A stretch of DNA of 16,625 nt, taken from NCBI GenBank assembly GCA_016704435.1, contig JADJAB010000029.1:1-16625 (forward strand), given 5' to 3'. The position numbers and the translations under genes were made by a program. Below, piece by piece: positions 8,359-15,956 of the stretch; the first letter of the stretch is position 1, and each line of letters begins with the position of its first letter. This DNA comes from Rhodobacter sp. GTDB lineage: Bacteria; Pseudomonadota; Alphaproteobacteria; Rhodobacterales; Rhodobacteraceae. The notes under the pieces are model-generated. The model did no database searches. It saw only the letters and a list, made by a program, of their open reading frames with translations, and was not told the DNA's origin.

Positions 8359-9231
8359 TGGAAAAGACCCAGAACAACAAGGCATGGTTTCTTGTACCGC
8401 CGGTCCTCGTGATCGTGGCCTTTTCCGCTGTGATCCCGCTGATGACCGTCGTGAACTATTCGGTAAACGACACCTTCGGCGAGAATGAATTCTTCTGGAA
8501 CGGCCTTGGCTGGTTTGAAGAAATGATCACCTCGGACCGCATGCATGACGCGCTTGGCCGTCAGGTGCTGTTTTCCGCCATCATTCTGGCGATCGAGGTA
8601 CCCTTGGGTATCTTCATTGCGCTCAACATGCCGAAAAAAGGCTTCTGGGCCAGCTTTGGTCTTGTGCTGATGGCGCTGCCATTGCTGATCCCGTTCAATG
8701 TGGTCGGCACGATCTGGCAGATCTTTGGCCGGGTGGACATTGGTCTTTTAGGCCACGCTTTGGCGGCCATCGGGCATTGATTACAACTATACCAACGATC
8801 CGCTGGACGCATGGATCACCATCATCGTGATGGATGTCTGGCACTGGACCTCGCTGGTCGCATTGCTGTGCTATGCAGGTCTGCAATCCATCCCGCAGGC
8901 CTATTACCAAGCCGCCCGGATTGATCAAGCCAGCCGGTGGAGCGTGTTCCGCTTTATCGAACTTCCAAAGATGGCGGGCGTGCTGCTGATTGCCGTTCTG
9001 CTGCGCTTCATGGACAGTTTCATGATCTACACCGAACCTTTCGTTGTCACCGGCGGCGGCCCCGGCAATTCCACCACTTTCCTCTCCATCGACCTTGTGA
9101 AAATGGCCGTCGGCCAGTTCGACCTTGGCCCCGCCGCCGCGTTTTCGATCATGTACTTCCTAGTGATCCTGCTGGTGTCATGGGCCTTTTACACCGTCAT
9201 GACCGCCCTTGAAAAAGTGGAGACGAAATGA
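8358..9231 (+). CDS. glpP: Glycerol ABC importer permease GlpP, one frameshift
   Basis: Inner-membrane permease of the MalF/UgpA class, one half of the glycerol channel. It opens MEKTQNNKAWFLVPPVLVIV with a first membrane helix near residues 10-30. Further hydrophobic segments include LFSAIILAIEVPLGIFIALN and FGLVLMALPLLIPFNVVG, and it closes with MYFLVILLVSWAFYTVM. The cytoplasmic EAA-like loop that docks on the ATPases is QAARIDQASRWSVFRFIELP. The frame breaks at GGG 8772-8774, where one extra G creates a TGA at 8778-8780. Removing it joins LAAIG to IDYNYTNDPLDAWI, giving about 290 residues, normal for the family. The start is set by AGGAGG at 8342. The stop overlaps glpQ (ATGA at 9228-9231), a sign of translational coupling. 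Confidence 0.93.
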
Positions 9232-10032
9232 TGCGTATCCGGTCCTCTGCCATCGTCATGACGCTGTACCTCTTGTTCCTGATGATCCTGATCTATTGGC
9301 TGGTCAACATGAGCCTGAAGACCAACTCAGAAATCACCTCGACCTTTACCCTGTTTCCCGACAACCTGACCTTTGCCAACTATGTCACCATCCTGACTGA
9401 CCCGTCATGGTATATGGGCTATGTCAATTCTCTGATCTATGTGGTGATGAATACGGTGATTTCGATCACCGTTGCATTGCCTGCCGCCTATGCCTTTTCC
9501 CGCTACAGCTTCATGGGCGACAAGCATCTTTTCTTCTGGCTTGACCAACCGGATGGCCCCACCCGCCGTCTTCGCGCTGCCCTTCTTTCAGCTTTATTCC
9601 TCGGTCGGGCTGTTTGACACGCATATCGCCGTGGCACTTGCGCATTGCCTGTTCAACGTGCCGCTGGCGGTCTGGATCTTGGAGGGCTTCATGCGCGGCG
9701 TGCCCGGGCGAAATTGACGAGACCGCCTATATCGACGGCTATTCCTTTGGCCGCTTCTTCACCCGCATCTTCATGCCGCTGATCGCATCGGGCATCGGTG
9801 TGGTTGCGTTTTTCTGCTTCATGTTCTCATGGGTGGAACTGCTGCTGTCGCGCACGCTGACAAGCGTCTACGCGAAATCCATCGCCTCGACCATGACCCG
9901 CACGGTGTCTGCCAGCGGGATGGACTGGGGGTTCTGGCCGCCGCAGGTGTCCTGACCATCATCCCTGGCGCCTTGGTAATCTACTTTGTCCGCAACTACA
10001 TAGCCAAGGGCTTTGCCCTAGGGAGGGTGTGA
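9228..10032 (+). CDS. glpQ: Glycerol ABC importer permease GlpQ, three frameshifts
   Basis: Second permease, MalG/UgpE class, partner of GlpP (not the glycerophosphodiesterase also called GlpQ). It starts at ATG 9228 overlapping the glpP stop and opens MMRIRSSAIVMTLYLLFLMI. Three shifts break it: an extra T at about 9541 (FFWL continues as TNRMAPPAVFALPFFQLYSS), an extra G in GGG 9706-9708 before EIDETAYIDGYSFGRFFTRI, and a missing G in the G-run 9927-9931 before VLAAAGVLTIIPGALVIYFV. The EAA-like loop, EIDETAYIDGYSFGRFFTRI, keeps the DG core. The protein ends GFALGRV at 10032. Corrected length is about 267 residues, slightly short but usual for this subgroup. The stop overlaps the glpU start (TGATG). 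Confidence 0.92.
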
Positions 10033-10433
10033 TGACTACATCGCGCTGGAACGGCATTTACGTGGGCACCCTTGCCCTGATGGCCACCATCCTTGGTTTT
10101 CTAGTCTGGTCAGTGCCGCGTAACGAAGAGGGGATGGCGTGGTTTGACCCGATGATCCCCGGGGGCTGGATGGCGTGGACCTTTCCTGTCGCGCTGTTCT
10201 TCTTCATCATCGCCTGCCTGCTGATCCTCTTCACCCTGCTGGCGATCCGCTTTCCCGAAACACCCCGTCGTGGCGTGCTGCGCATTGAAACCACGCGCGG
10301 CGACCGGTTGTTCATCACACTCTTGGGCTCGGCCTTCATCAATCTGGCTTGGCTCTTTTTCTTCGGTGCGCCGCTGACGTGGCCACTGATCCTATGCCTG
10401 CTTTACGCGGCAGCGGTGTTTCGCTGGGTGTAA
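10032..10433 (+). CDS. glpU: Small DUF2160 membrane protein GlpU
   Basis: Intact 133-residue protein opening MTTSRWNGIYVGTLALMATI. ATG at 10032 overlaps the glpQ stop. It has about four hydrophobic segments: near residues 9-27, around WMAWTFPVALFFFIIACLLI, and a pair near LFITLLGSAFINLAWLFFF and WPLILCLLYAAAVF. A short charged loop (RFPETPRRGVLRIETTRGDR) lies between the second and third. DUF2160 proteins occur inside glycerol ABC operons of rhizobia and rhodobacters and are named GlpU. In Rhizobium leguminosarum the gene is part of the glycerol operon, but the molecular role is not known; an accessory subunit of the permease complex is the natural guess. A 92-nt gap to glpV follows, the longest inside this operon. 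Confidence 0.88.
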   Translation: MTTSRWNGIYVGTLALMATILGFLVWSVPRNEEGMAWFDPMIPGGWMAWTFPVALFFFIIACLLILFTLLAIRFPETPRRGVLRIETTRGDRLFITLLGSAFINLAWLFFFGAPLTWPLILCLLYAAAVFRWV

Positions 10434-10512
10434 GTGGGGAAAAGGCGCCGAAGGGCTGGGATCGCACCCCTGCCCCCCGGCCGGACTGCAAAGAACGGAC
10501 GTCTCACAATCT

Positions 10513-10519
10513 GGGAGGA
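10513..10519 (+). promoter_or_regulatory. Ribosome binding site of glpV
   Basis: GGGAGGA lies six bases before ATG 10526. The frame is open further upstream, so this site and the signal peptide right behind the ATG fix the start. A strong site fits a binding protein made in excess over the permease. Confidence 0.7.
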
Positions 10520-10525
10520 TACATA

Positions 10526-12251
10526 ATGAGACTAAGGAAAACTGCAACCGCCATGGCGCTTGTGCTGATGGCCAGCGGTCTGCCCGCCTGGGCAGATATC
10601 GAGGCGGCGAAAGCCTTCCTTGATGCGGAAATCGGTGATTTGTCCACGCTAGATCGCGCAGGCCAAGAAGCCGAACTGCAATGGTTCATCGATGCCGCCA
10701 AACCCTATGCCGGCATGGAAATCAAAGTGGTGTCGGAAACCATCGGCACCCATGAATACGAATCCAAGGTCCTCGCTCCGGCCTTCGAGGCAATCACTGG
10801 CATCAAGGTCACCCATGACCTGATCGGCGAAGGCGACGTGGTGGAAAAGCTGCAGACGCAGATGCAGTCGGGCGAAAACATCTATGACGCCTACATCAAC
10901 GACAGCGACCTGATCGGCACCCACTGGCGCTATCAACTGGCCCGCAACCTGACCGACTGGATGGCTGGCGAAGGTGCTGCGGTGACGAACCCAGGCTTGG
11001 ACATTGCCGACTTCATCGGCACGTCCTTCACGACCGGTCCGGATGGCAAGCTCTATCAGCTGCCCGACCAGCAGTTCGCCAACCTTTACTGGTTCCGCTA
11101 CGACTGGTTCAACGATCCGAAAACCAAGGACGACTTCAAGGCCAAGTATGGCTATGACCTTGGCGTTCCGGTCAACTGGTCGGCTTACGAAGACATCGCC
11201 GAATTCTTCACCGGTCGCGACATGTCCTATGCGGGCGGCCCGGCGACCGGCGTCTATGGCAACATGGACTACGGCAAGAAGGACCCCTCGCTTGGCTGGC
11301 GCTACACCGACGCGTGGATGTCGATGGCCGGCATGGGCGACGTGGGCGAACCGAACGGGTTGCCGGTCGACGAATGGGGTATCCGCGTCAACGAAAAGTC
11401 GCAGCCTGTGGGTTCGTGCGTGGCGCGTGGTGGGTCCACGAACGACGCAGCCGCCGTTTACGCTGTGACGAAGGCGATCGAATGGCTGCAAAAGTACTCG
11501 CCGCCGGAAGCCGCTGGCATGACCTTCGGCGAGGCTGGCCCGGTTCCTGCACAGGGCGCGATTGCCCAGCAGATGTTCTGGTACACCGCCTTCACCGCAG
11601 CCTCGGTTGAGCCGGGCACCCCCGTGATGAACGAGGACGGCACGCCCAAGTGGCGCATGGCCCCCTCGCCGCACGGCGCTTACTGGCAGAACGGCCAGAA
11701 GATCGGCTACCAAGACGCCGGTTCCTGGACCCTGATGAAGTCGACCCCGGTCGATCGCGCTCAGGCGGCTTGGCTTTATGCCCAGTTCGTCACCTCCAAG
11801 ACCGTGGATGTGAAAAAAGCCCATGTCGGCCTGACCTTCATCCGCGAAAGCACGATCCAGCACGAATCGTTCACCGAACGCGCACCAAAGCTTGGCGGCC
11901 TGATCGAATTCTATCGCTCGCCCGCCCGCGTTCAGTGGTCGCCTACCGGCACCAACGTTCCTGACTACCCCAAGCTGGCACAGCTGTGGTGGCAGAACAT
12001 TGGCGACGCCATGTCGGGCGCCAAGACCCCGCAAGAGGCGCTGGATGCGCTTTGCGCGGAGCAGGAAAAGGTCCTGATCCGTCTGGAGAAATCCGGCGCA
12101 CAGGGCGAACTTGGCCCGGTCATGAACGAAGAGCAGGACGCGCAGGTCTGGCTTGATGCCCCCGGCGCACCGGTGGCGAAGCTGGAAAACGAAAAGCGAA
12201 TGGGCCAAGACCATCGCTTATGACGAGCTGATCAAGTCCTGGCAGAACTAA
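10526..12251 (+). CDS. glpV: Periplasmic glycerol-binding protein GlpV, one frameshift at the 3' end
   Basis: Solute-binding protein that delivers glycerol to GlpPQ in the periplasm. It has a Sec signal peptide MRLRKTATAMALVLMASG followed by LPAWA, with probable cleavage after Ala23. The mature protein has family-typical stretches EIKVVSETIGTHEYESKVLA, FEAITGIKVTHDLIGEGDVV, YQLPDQQFANLYWFRYDWF, GWRYTDAWMSMAGMGDVGEP and VGLTFIRESTIQHESF. At about 574 residues it is much larger than ordinary maltose-type binding proteins (about 400-450), as is usual for GlpV, an extracytoplasmic family 1 protein. One extra A in AAAA 12192-12195 shifts the last 18 codons; corrected, it ends ESEWAKTIAYDELIKSWQN at 12251. 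Uncorrected, the frame closes at 12223. It follows glpU by 92 nt with its own strong ribosome site and is followed by a terminator, so it ends the first unit. Confidence 0.93.
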
Positions 12252-12261
12252 GCAACAATGG

Positions 12262-12290
12262 GGGCGGCATCCAATGGGTGCCGCCCTTTT
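12262..12290 (+). terminator. Rho-independent terminator after glpV
   Basis: GGGCGGCA (12262-12269) pairs perfectly with TGCCGCCC (12279-12286) around a 9-nt loop, then TTTT (12287-12290). It starts 10 nt past the glpV stop. It separates the transporter unit from glpK, so glpK probably has its own promoter. Confidence 0.85.
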
Positions 12291-12415
12291 CCTTGCCCCT
12301 TCCGTGGCGCGCCTTGCGTGCCAGAAGGGTAGGGAACGTGGCGTGTTCACGGCGCGAAGTGTAAACAAGTGGTTAAAATGGAAACATTAAGCCATTGAAA
12401 ACAACAACTCTAAAA

Positions 12416-12434
12416 ATGTCCCAACGTGGGACAT
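12416..12434. promoter_or_regulatory. Perfect palindrome upstream of glpK, probable operator
   Basis: ATGTCCCA and TGGGACAT form perfect 8-bp arms around ACG, ending 23 nt before the glpK ATG at 12458. The outer ATGT...ACAT resembles the ends of the E. coli GlpR site (ATGTTCG...CGAACAT), but the CCC/GGG core does not. It may bind GlpR or an unidentified regulator of the second unit. The surrounding 12360-12415 is A/T-rich, with TTGAAA at 12395-12400, but I see no convincing -10 box. Confidence 0.5.
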
Positions 12435-12457
12435 CGCAAAGACGGACCAACGCTTCC

Positions 12458-13942
12458 ATGACCCATATTCTGGCCATTGATCAGGGCACCACCTCATCCC
12501 GCTCCATTCTGTTTGATGGCAACCTGCGGGTCGTGGCCACGGCGCAAGAGGAATTTCCCCAGCACTACCCCGCCTCGGGCTGGGTTGAACATGACCCGTC
12601 TGACCTGTGGTCCACCGTCGCCGGAACCGCCCGCGCTGTGATCGAAAAAGCCGGGATCAACGCCACCAATATCACCGCCATCGGCATTACCAACCAGCGC
12701 GAAACCACGCTGATCTGGGACCGCAAAACGGGCGAGCCAATTCACAACGCCATCGTCTGGCAAGACCGCCGCACCGCCGACACCTGCGCCGCCTTGAAGG
12801 CTGCCGGGCACGAGCCGATGATCATCGCCCGCACCGGGCTGCTGCTGGACCCCTATTTCTCGGGCACCAAGATCAAATGGCTGCTCGACCATGTCCCCGG
12901 CGCAAGGCAGCGGGCCGAGGCCGGCGAACTGGCTTTCGGAACGGTTGACACCTTCCTGATCTGGAAGCTGACCGGCGGGCGTGTTCACGCGACCGACGCC
13001 ACCAACGCCGCCCGCACCCTGATTTACAACATTGCCAAAGGCGAATGGGACGCCGAGATTTGCGGCCTTCTGGACATCCCGATGTCCATGCTGCCCGAGG
13101 TCAAGGACTGCGCCGCCGATTTTGGCACCACCCGCGCCGACCTTTTCGGTCGCGAAATCCCGATCCTTGGCGCCGCCGGTGACCAGCAGGCGGCGACCAT
13201 AGGTCAGGCCTGTTTTCAGCCCGGCATGATAAAATCGACCTACGGCACTGGCTGCTTTGCGCTGTTGAACACCGGGGCCGACATGGTGCCCTCGACCAAC
13301 CGTCTGCTGACCACCATCGCCTACCGTTTGAACGGCCAAACCACCTATGCGCTGGAAGGGTCGATCTTTATCGCCGGGGCCGTGGTGCAATGGTTACGCG
13401 ACGGGCTGAAGATCATCCGTGAGGCGCGCGAAACCCAACCGCTTGCCGATGCCGCCGACCCCACGCAGGATGTCGTGCTGGTTCCGGCCTTCACTGGTCT
13501 TGGTGCGCCCTATTGGCGGCCCGATTGCCGCGGCGCGGTCTATGGGCTGACCCGCAATTCCGGCCCGGCTGAACTGGCCCGCGCCGCACTGGAAAGCGTG
13601 GGCTACCAGACCCGCGACCTGCTAGAGGCGATGCGGTCAGATTGGGGGGCCGCCGCCGATGGCATCCTGCGCGTCGATGGCGGGATGACGGCGTCGGATT
13701 GGGCGATGCAGTTTCTGTCCGATATCTTGGGCGCGCCCGTGGACCGGCCCGTCGTGACCGAAACCACCGCCCTAGGCGCGGCCTATCTTGCGGGGCTGCA
13801 AGCGGGCATCTACCCGCAGCCTGACGAGTTTCAGAAAAGCTGGGCGCTGGAGCGGCGTTTTACGCCCGCAATGGACCCCGCCACACGCGATGCAAAATAC
13901 GCCCGCTGGGGCCGCGCCGTTGCCGCAACCATGGCCGTGTGA
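12458..13942 (+). CDS. glpK: Glycerol kinase GlpK
   Basis: Intact 494-residue FGGY-family kinase that phosphorylates cytoplasmic glycerol to sn-glycerol-3-phosphate with ATP, feeding GlpD. It opens MTHILAIDQGTTSSRSILFD, the N-terminal nucleotide-binding motif. It continues with ITNQRETTLIWDRKTGEPI, WQDRRTA, DTFLIWKLTGGRVHATDATN, AAGDQQAATIGQACFQPG (containing the catalytic Asp region), KSTYGTGCFALLNTG and the C-terminal ILRVDGGMTASDWAMQFLSD. Length is standard. The start was chosen because family members begin right before ILAIDQGTTSSR; an in-frame ATG at 12416 would add 14 residues but lies inside the palindrome. The ribosome site is weak (GACGGA at 12441). A terminator separates it from glpV. 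Its stop overlaps the next start (TGATG), so it is translationally coupled to a dehydrogenase and a second transporter. Confidence 0.96.
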   Translation: MTHILAIDQGTTSSRSILFDGNLRVVATAQEEFPQHYPASGWVEHDPSDLWSTVAGTARAVIEKAGINATNITAIGITNQRETTLIWDRKTGEPIHNAIVWQDRRTADTCAALKAAGHEPMIIARTGLLLDPYFSGTKIKWLLDHVPGARQRAEAGELAFGTVDTFLIWKLTGGRVHATDATNAARTLIYNIAKGEWDAEICGLLDIPMSMLPEVKDCAADFGTTRADLFGREIPILGAAGDQQAATIGQACFQPGMIKSTYGTGCFALLNTGADMVPSTNRLLTTIAYRLNGQTTYALEGSIFIAGAVVQWLRDGLKIIREARETQPLADAADPTQDVVLVPAFTGLGAPYWRPDCRGAVYGLTRNSGPAELARAALESVGYQTRDLLEAMRSDWGAAADGILRVDGGMTASDWAMQFLSDILGAPVDRPVVTETTALGAAYLAGLQAGIYPQPDEFQKSWALERRFTPAMDPATRDAKYARWGRAVAATMAV

Positions 13943-15086
13943 TGGGATTTTCCATTCAGACGCCAACGCAGATCCTGTTCGGCCGGGGCATGAAGGACCG
14001 GGCGGCGGAGGCCATTGCCGCATTTGGCCCGCGCGGGGTGTTGGTGCACGGCGCAAATCCCGCCCGCGCCGAATGGCTGTTGCAGGCTTTGCGCGCCAAG
14101 GGCTGCACTTTGATGACCCTGCCTTGCGCCGAGGAACCCACCCTGTCGATGCTGGAAGCGGCGCTGGCGACCGCCCGCCCGTTTGCCCCGGATTGGGTTG
14201 TGGCCTTGGGCGGCGGCGCGGTGCTGGACATGGGCAAGGCGCTGGCGGCGCTGATCCCGTCGGCCACGCCCCTAATGGACCATCTGGAGGTCGTCGGGCG
14301 CGGCTTGCCGCTGTCCACCGCACCCCTGCCGCTCATCGCCTTGCCCACCACCGCCGGAACCGGGGCCGAGGTGACCAAGAACGCCGTGATCGGCCTGCCC
14401 GACCATCGCCGCAAGGTCAGCCTGCGCGATGACCGTATGCTGGCACGGCTGGCCATCGTCGACCCGGCTTTGACCGATCACTGCCCGTGGAAGGTCACGC
14501 TTGCCTCGGGGCTGGATGCCGTGGTGCAGGTGATCGAGCCTTACCTGTCCGCCCGCGCCAATGACTTTACCGACGCGCTTGCCCGCCCCGCCATCGCGCG
14601 CGGCCTGACCGCCTTGCACCGCCTGTCGCAGGGCGAAGACGCCACCGCCCGCGATGAACTAGCATGGGTCAGCCTGTGCGGCGGCCTTGCGCTGGCCAAT
14701 GCCGGGCTGGGGCGGTGCATGGGTTGGCCGGACCGATTGGCGGCATGTGTCCCGCGCCGCATGGTGCCGTCTGCGCCGTGCTGCTCGGGCCGGTTCTGCA
14801 GATGAACCGCAACCGTGCGGATCAAAACGCCCAGGCCGCCCAACGCTTGGCCGAGGTTTGTACCCTGATTGCACAGGTGCTTGGCGGCATCGCTGAAACT
14901 GCGCCCCAGACCACCGCAGATTGGGTCCGCCGCGCCGGGCTTGAGGGTCTGAGCGTGCAAGGGCTTGCGCCTTCCGATCATGCGGACGTGGCCGAAGCAG
15001 CGCTGCAATCTTCATCGATGAAATCAAATCCGGTGCCTTTGACACATGCAGACCTGATGTGGATCCTGTCGCAGGCCGCCCCATGA
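13942..15086 (+). CDS. Iron-containing alcohol dehydrogenase family protein, one frameshift
   Basis: Member of the group III (iron-dependent) alcohol dehydrogenase family, NAD(P)-linked enzymes acting on small alcohols, polyols or aldehydes; substrate unknown. It opens MGFSIQTPTQILFGRG. The cofactor motif is GGGAVLDMGK (90-99), followed by LPTTAGTGAEVTKNAVIG (134-151). The metal region SGLDAVVQVIEPY (189-201) keeps Asp192 but has Gln196 where classical members such as FucO have His. The two later histidines are present in AVHGLAGPIGG and PAPHGAV. One G is missing in the G-run 14709-14712; uncorrected, the frame ends at 14805, while the other frame continues AVHGLAGPIGGMCPAPHGAV to SQAAP at 15086. 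Corrected length is about 381 residues. ATG 13942 overlaps the glpK stop. The pairing with glpK and a transporter suggests oxidation of a glycerol-like polyol, but this is inference. Confidence 0.85.
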
Positions 15087-15092
15087 CCAAAC

Positions 15093-15099
15093 GGGGGGA
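15093..15099 (+). promoter_or_regulatory. Ribosome binding site of the second permease gene
   Basis: GGGGGGA at 15093-15099 lies two bases before ATG 15102, closer than usual. The 15-nt gap after the dehydrogenase stop leaves no room for a promoter, so the gene is in the same operon. Confidence 0.4.
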
Positions 15100-15101
15100 C
15101 G

Positions 15102-15956
15102 ATGGATCGTTGGCCCGATAACCGCGCGTGGTTCCTGCTGTTGCCCGCCCTTTGCCTGCTTGCGCTGGTCGGGGGATTGCCGTTGCTGGCGGTCGTCAAC
15201 TATGGGCTGCACGACATTTTTACGCTGGACCAACTGCATTGGGTCGGCTTGCAATGGTTTGAGGATATCCTGCACAGTGACCGCTTCTGGGCCTCGCTTG
15301 GGCGCAGCCTGTTGTTTTCGGCGCTGGCCTTGGGCGTGCAGATCCCTTTGGGCATTCTGGTAGCCAAACTCCTGTTGTCACTTGGCCGCCGCGCGGTTTG
15401 GGGGCTGGTGCTCTGCGCGCTGCCGCTGGTGGTGCCGTGGAACATGATCCCGATGCTGTGGCTGGGCATGATCCAGCCGCAGACCGGGCTGTTCGGCTTT
15501 GTCGCGGCTTGGGGGTTTGACTACAAATTCAACCCGGTGCACACATGGATACTCATCCTGATGGTGGATACATGGCACTGGCTGGGGCTGGTTGCGATCC
15601 TTGCCTATGCTGGCTTTGCGTCGGTTCCCCAAGCCTACCGGCAAGCCGCGTCCATTGATGGGGCCACGGGTTGGGCGGTGTTCCGTCATATCGAACTGCC
15701 CCGCATCACCGGCGCTTTGGCGATCGTGCTGTTACTGCGCTGTGTTGACAGCCTGATGATCTATACCGAGGCGTTCACGATCAACGCAGGCGGCCCGAAT
15801 GATGCCACCCGGTTTCTCACGCTGGAGCTTGGCGAAGAGATCAAGGGCTTTTCCTATGGGCAGGCCGCCGCGCGGGCCAGCCTGTATTTCCTGATCGTGC
15901 TGACCATCGTCTGGGCCTTTGTCATCGCTACCCGCCGCGAGGAACCGACAGCATGA
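15102..15956 (+). CDS. CUT1-type ABC importer permease, GlpP paralogue
   Basis: Intact 284-residue MalF/UgpA-class permease opening MDRWPDNRAWFLLLPALCLL. It aligns along its length with GlpP of the same window, sharing AWFL, VVNY, LGR..LFSA, PLGI, MD.WHW, YAG..S.PQAY.QAA.ID, VFR.IELP, DS.MIYTE and GGP...T.FL. The EAA-like loop is QAASIDGATGWAVFRHIELP. About six hydrophobic segments are visible. It would form half of a second importer. The ATPases and binding protein are not in the window, so the substrate is open; the similarity to GlpP and the glpK-dehydrogenase context suggest glycerol or another small polyol. It lies 15 nt behind the dehydrogenase and overlaps the next permease (ATGA at 15953-15956). 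Confidence 0.9.
   Translation: MDRWPDNRAWFLLLPALCLLALVGGLPLLAVVNYGLHDIFTLDQLHWVGLQWFEDILHSDRFWASLGRSLLFSALALGVQIPLGILVAKLLLSLGRRAVWGLVLCALPLVVPWNMIPMLWLGMIQPQTGLFGFVAAWGFDYKFNPVHTWILILMVDTWHWLGLVAILAYAGFASVPQAYRQAASIDGATGWAVFRHIELPRITGALAIVLLLRCVDSLMIYTEAFTINAGGPNDATRFLTLELGEEIKGFSYGQAAARASLYFLIVLTIVWAFVIATRREEPTA

Noticed and set aside
10349..10525. Upstream extension of glpV in the same open frame
   Set aside because: The signal peptide begins at ATG 10526 directly behind a strong ribosome site, and the extension overlaps glpU.
10649..12214. 521-codon open frame antisense to glpV
   Set aside because: It mirrors a conserved binding-protein gene and shows no family motif; long antisense frames are expected at this GC content.
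12395..12457. Upstream TTG or ATG (12416) starts for glpK
   Set aside because: Glycerol kinases begin a few residues before the ILAIDQGTTSSR motif; the extra N-terminus is not family-like and overlaps the palindrome.
12494..13390. 298-codon open frame antisense to glpK
   Set aside because: Shadow of an intact glycerol kinase; Gly-rich composition and no motif.
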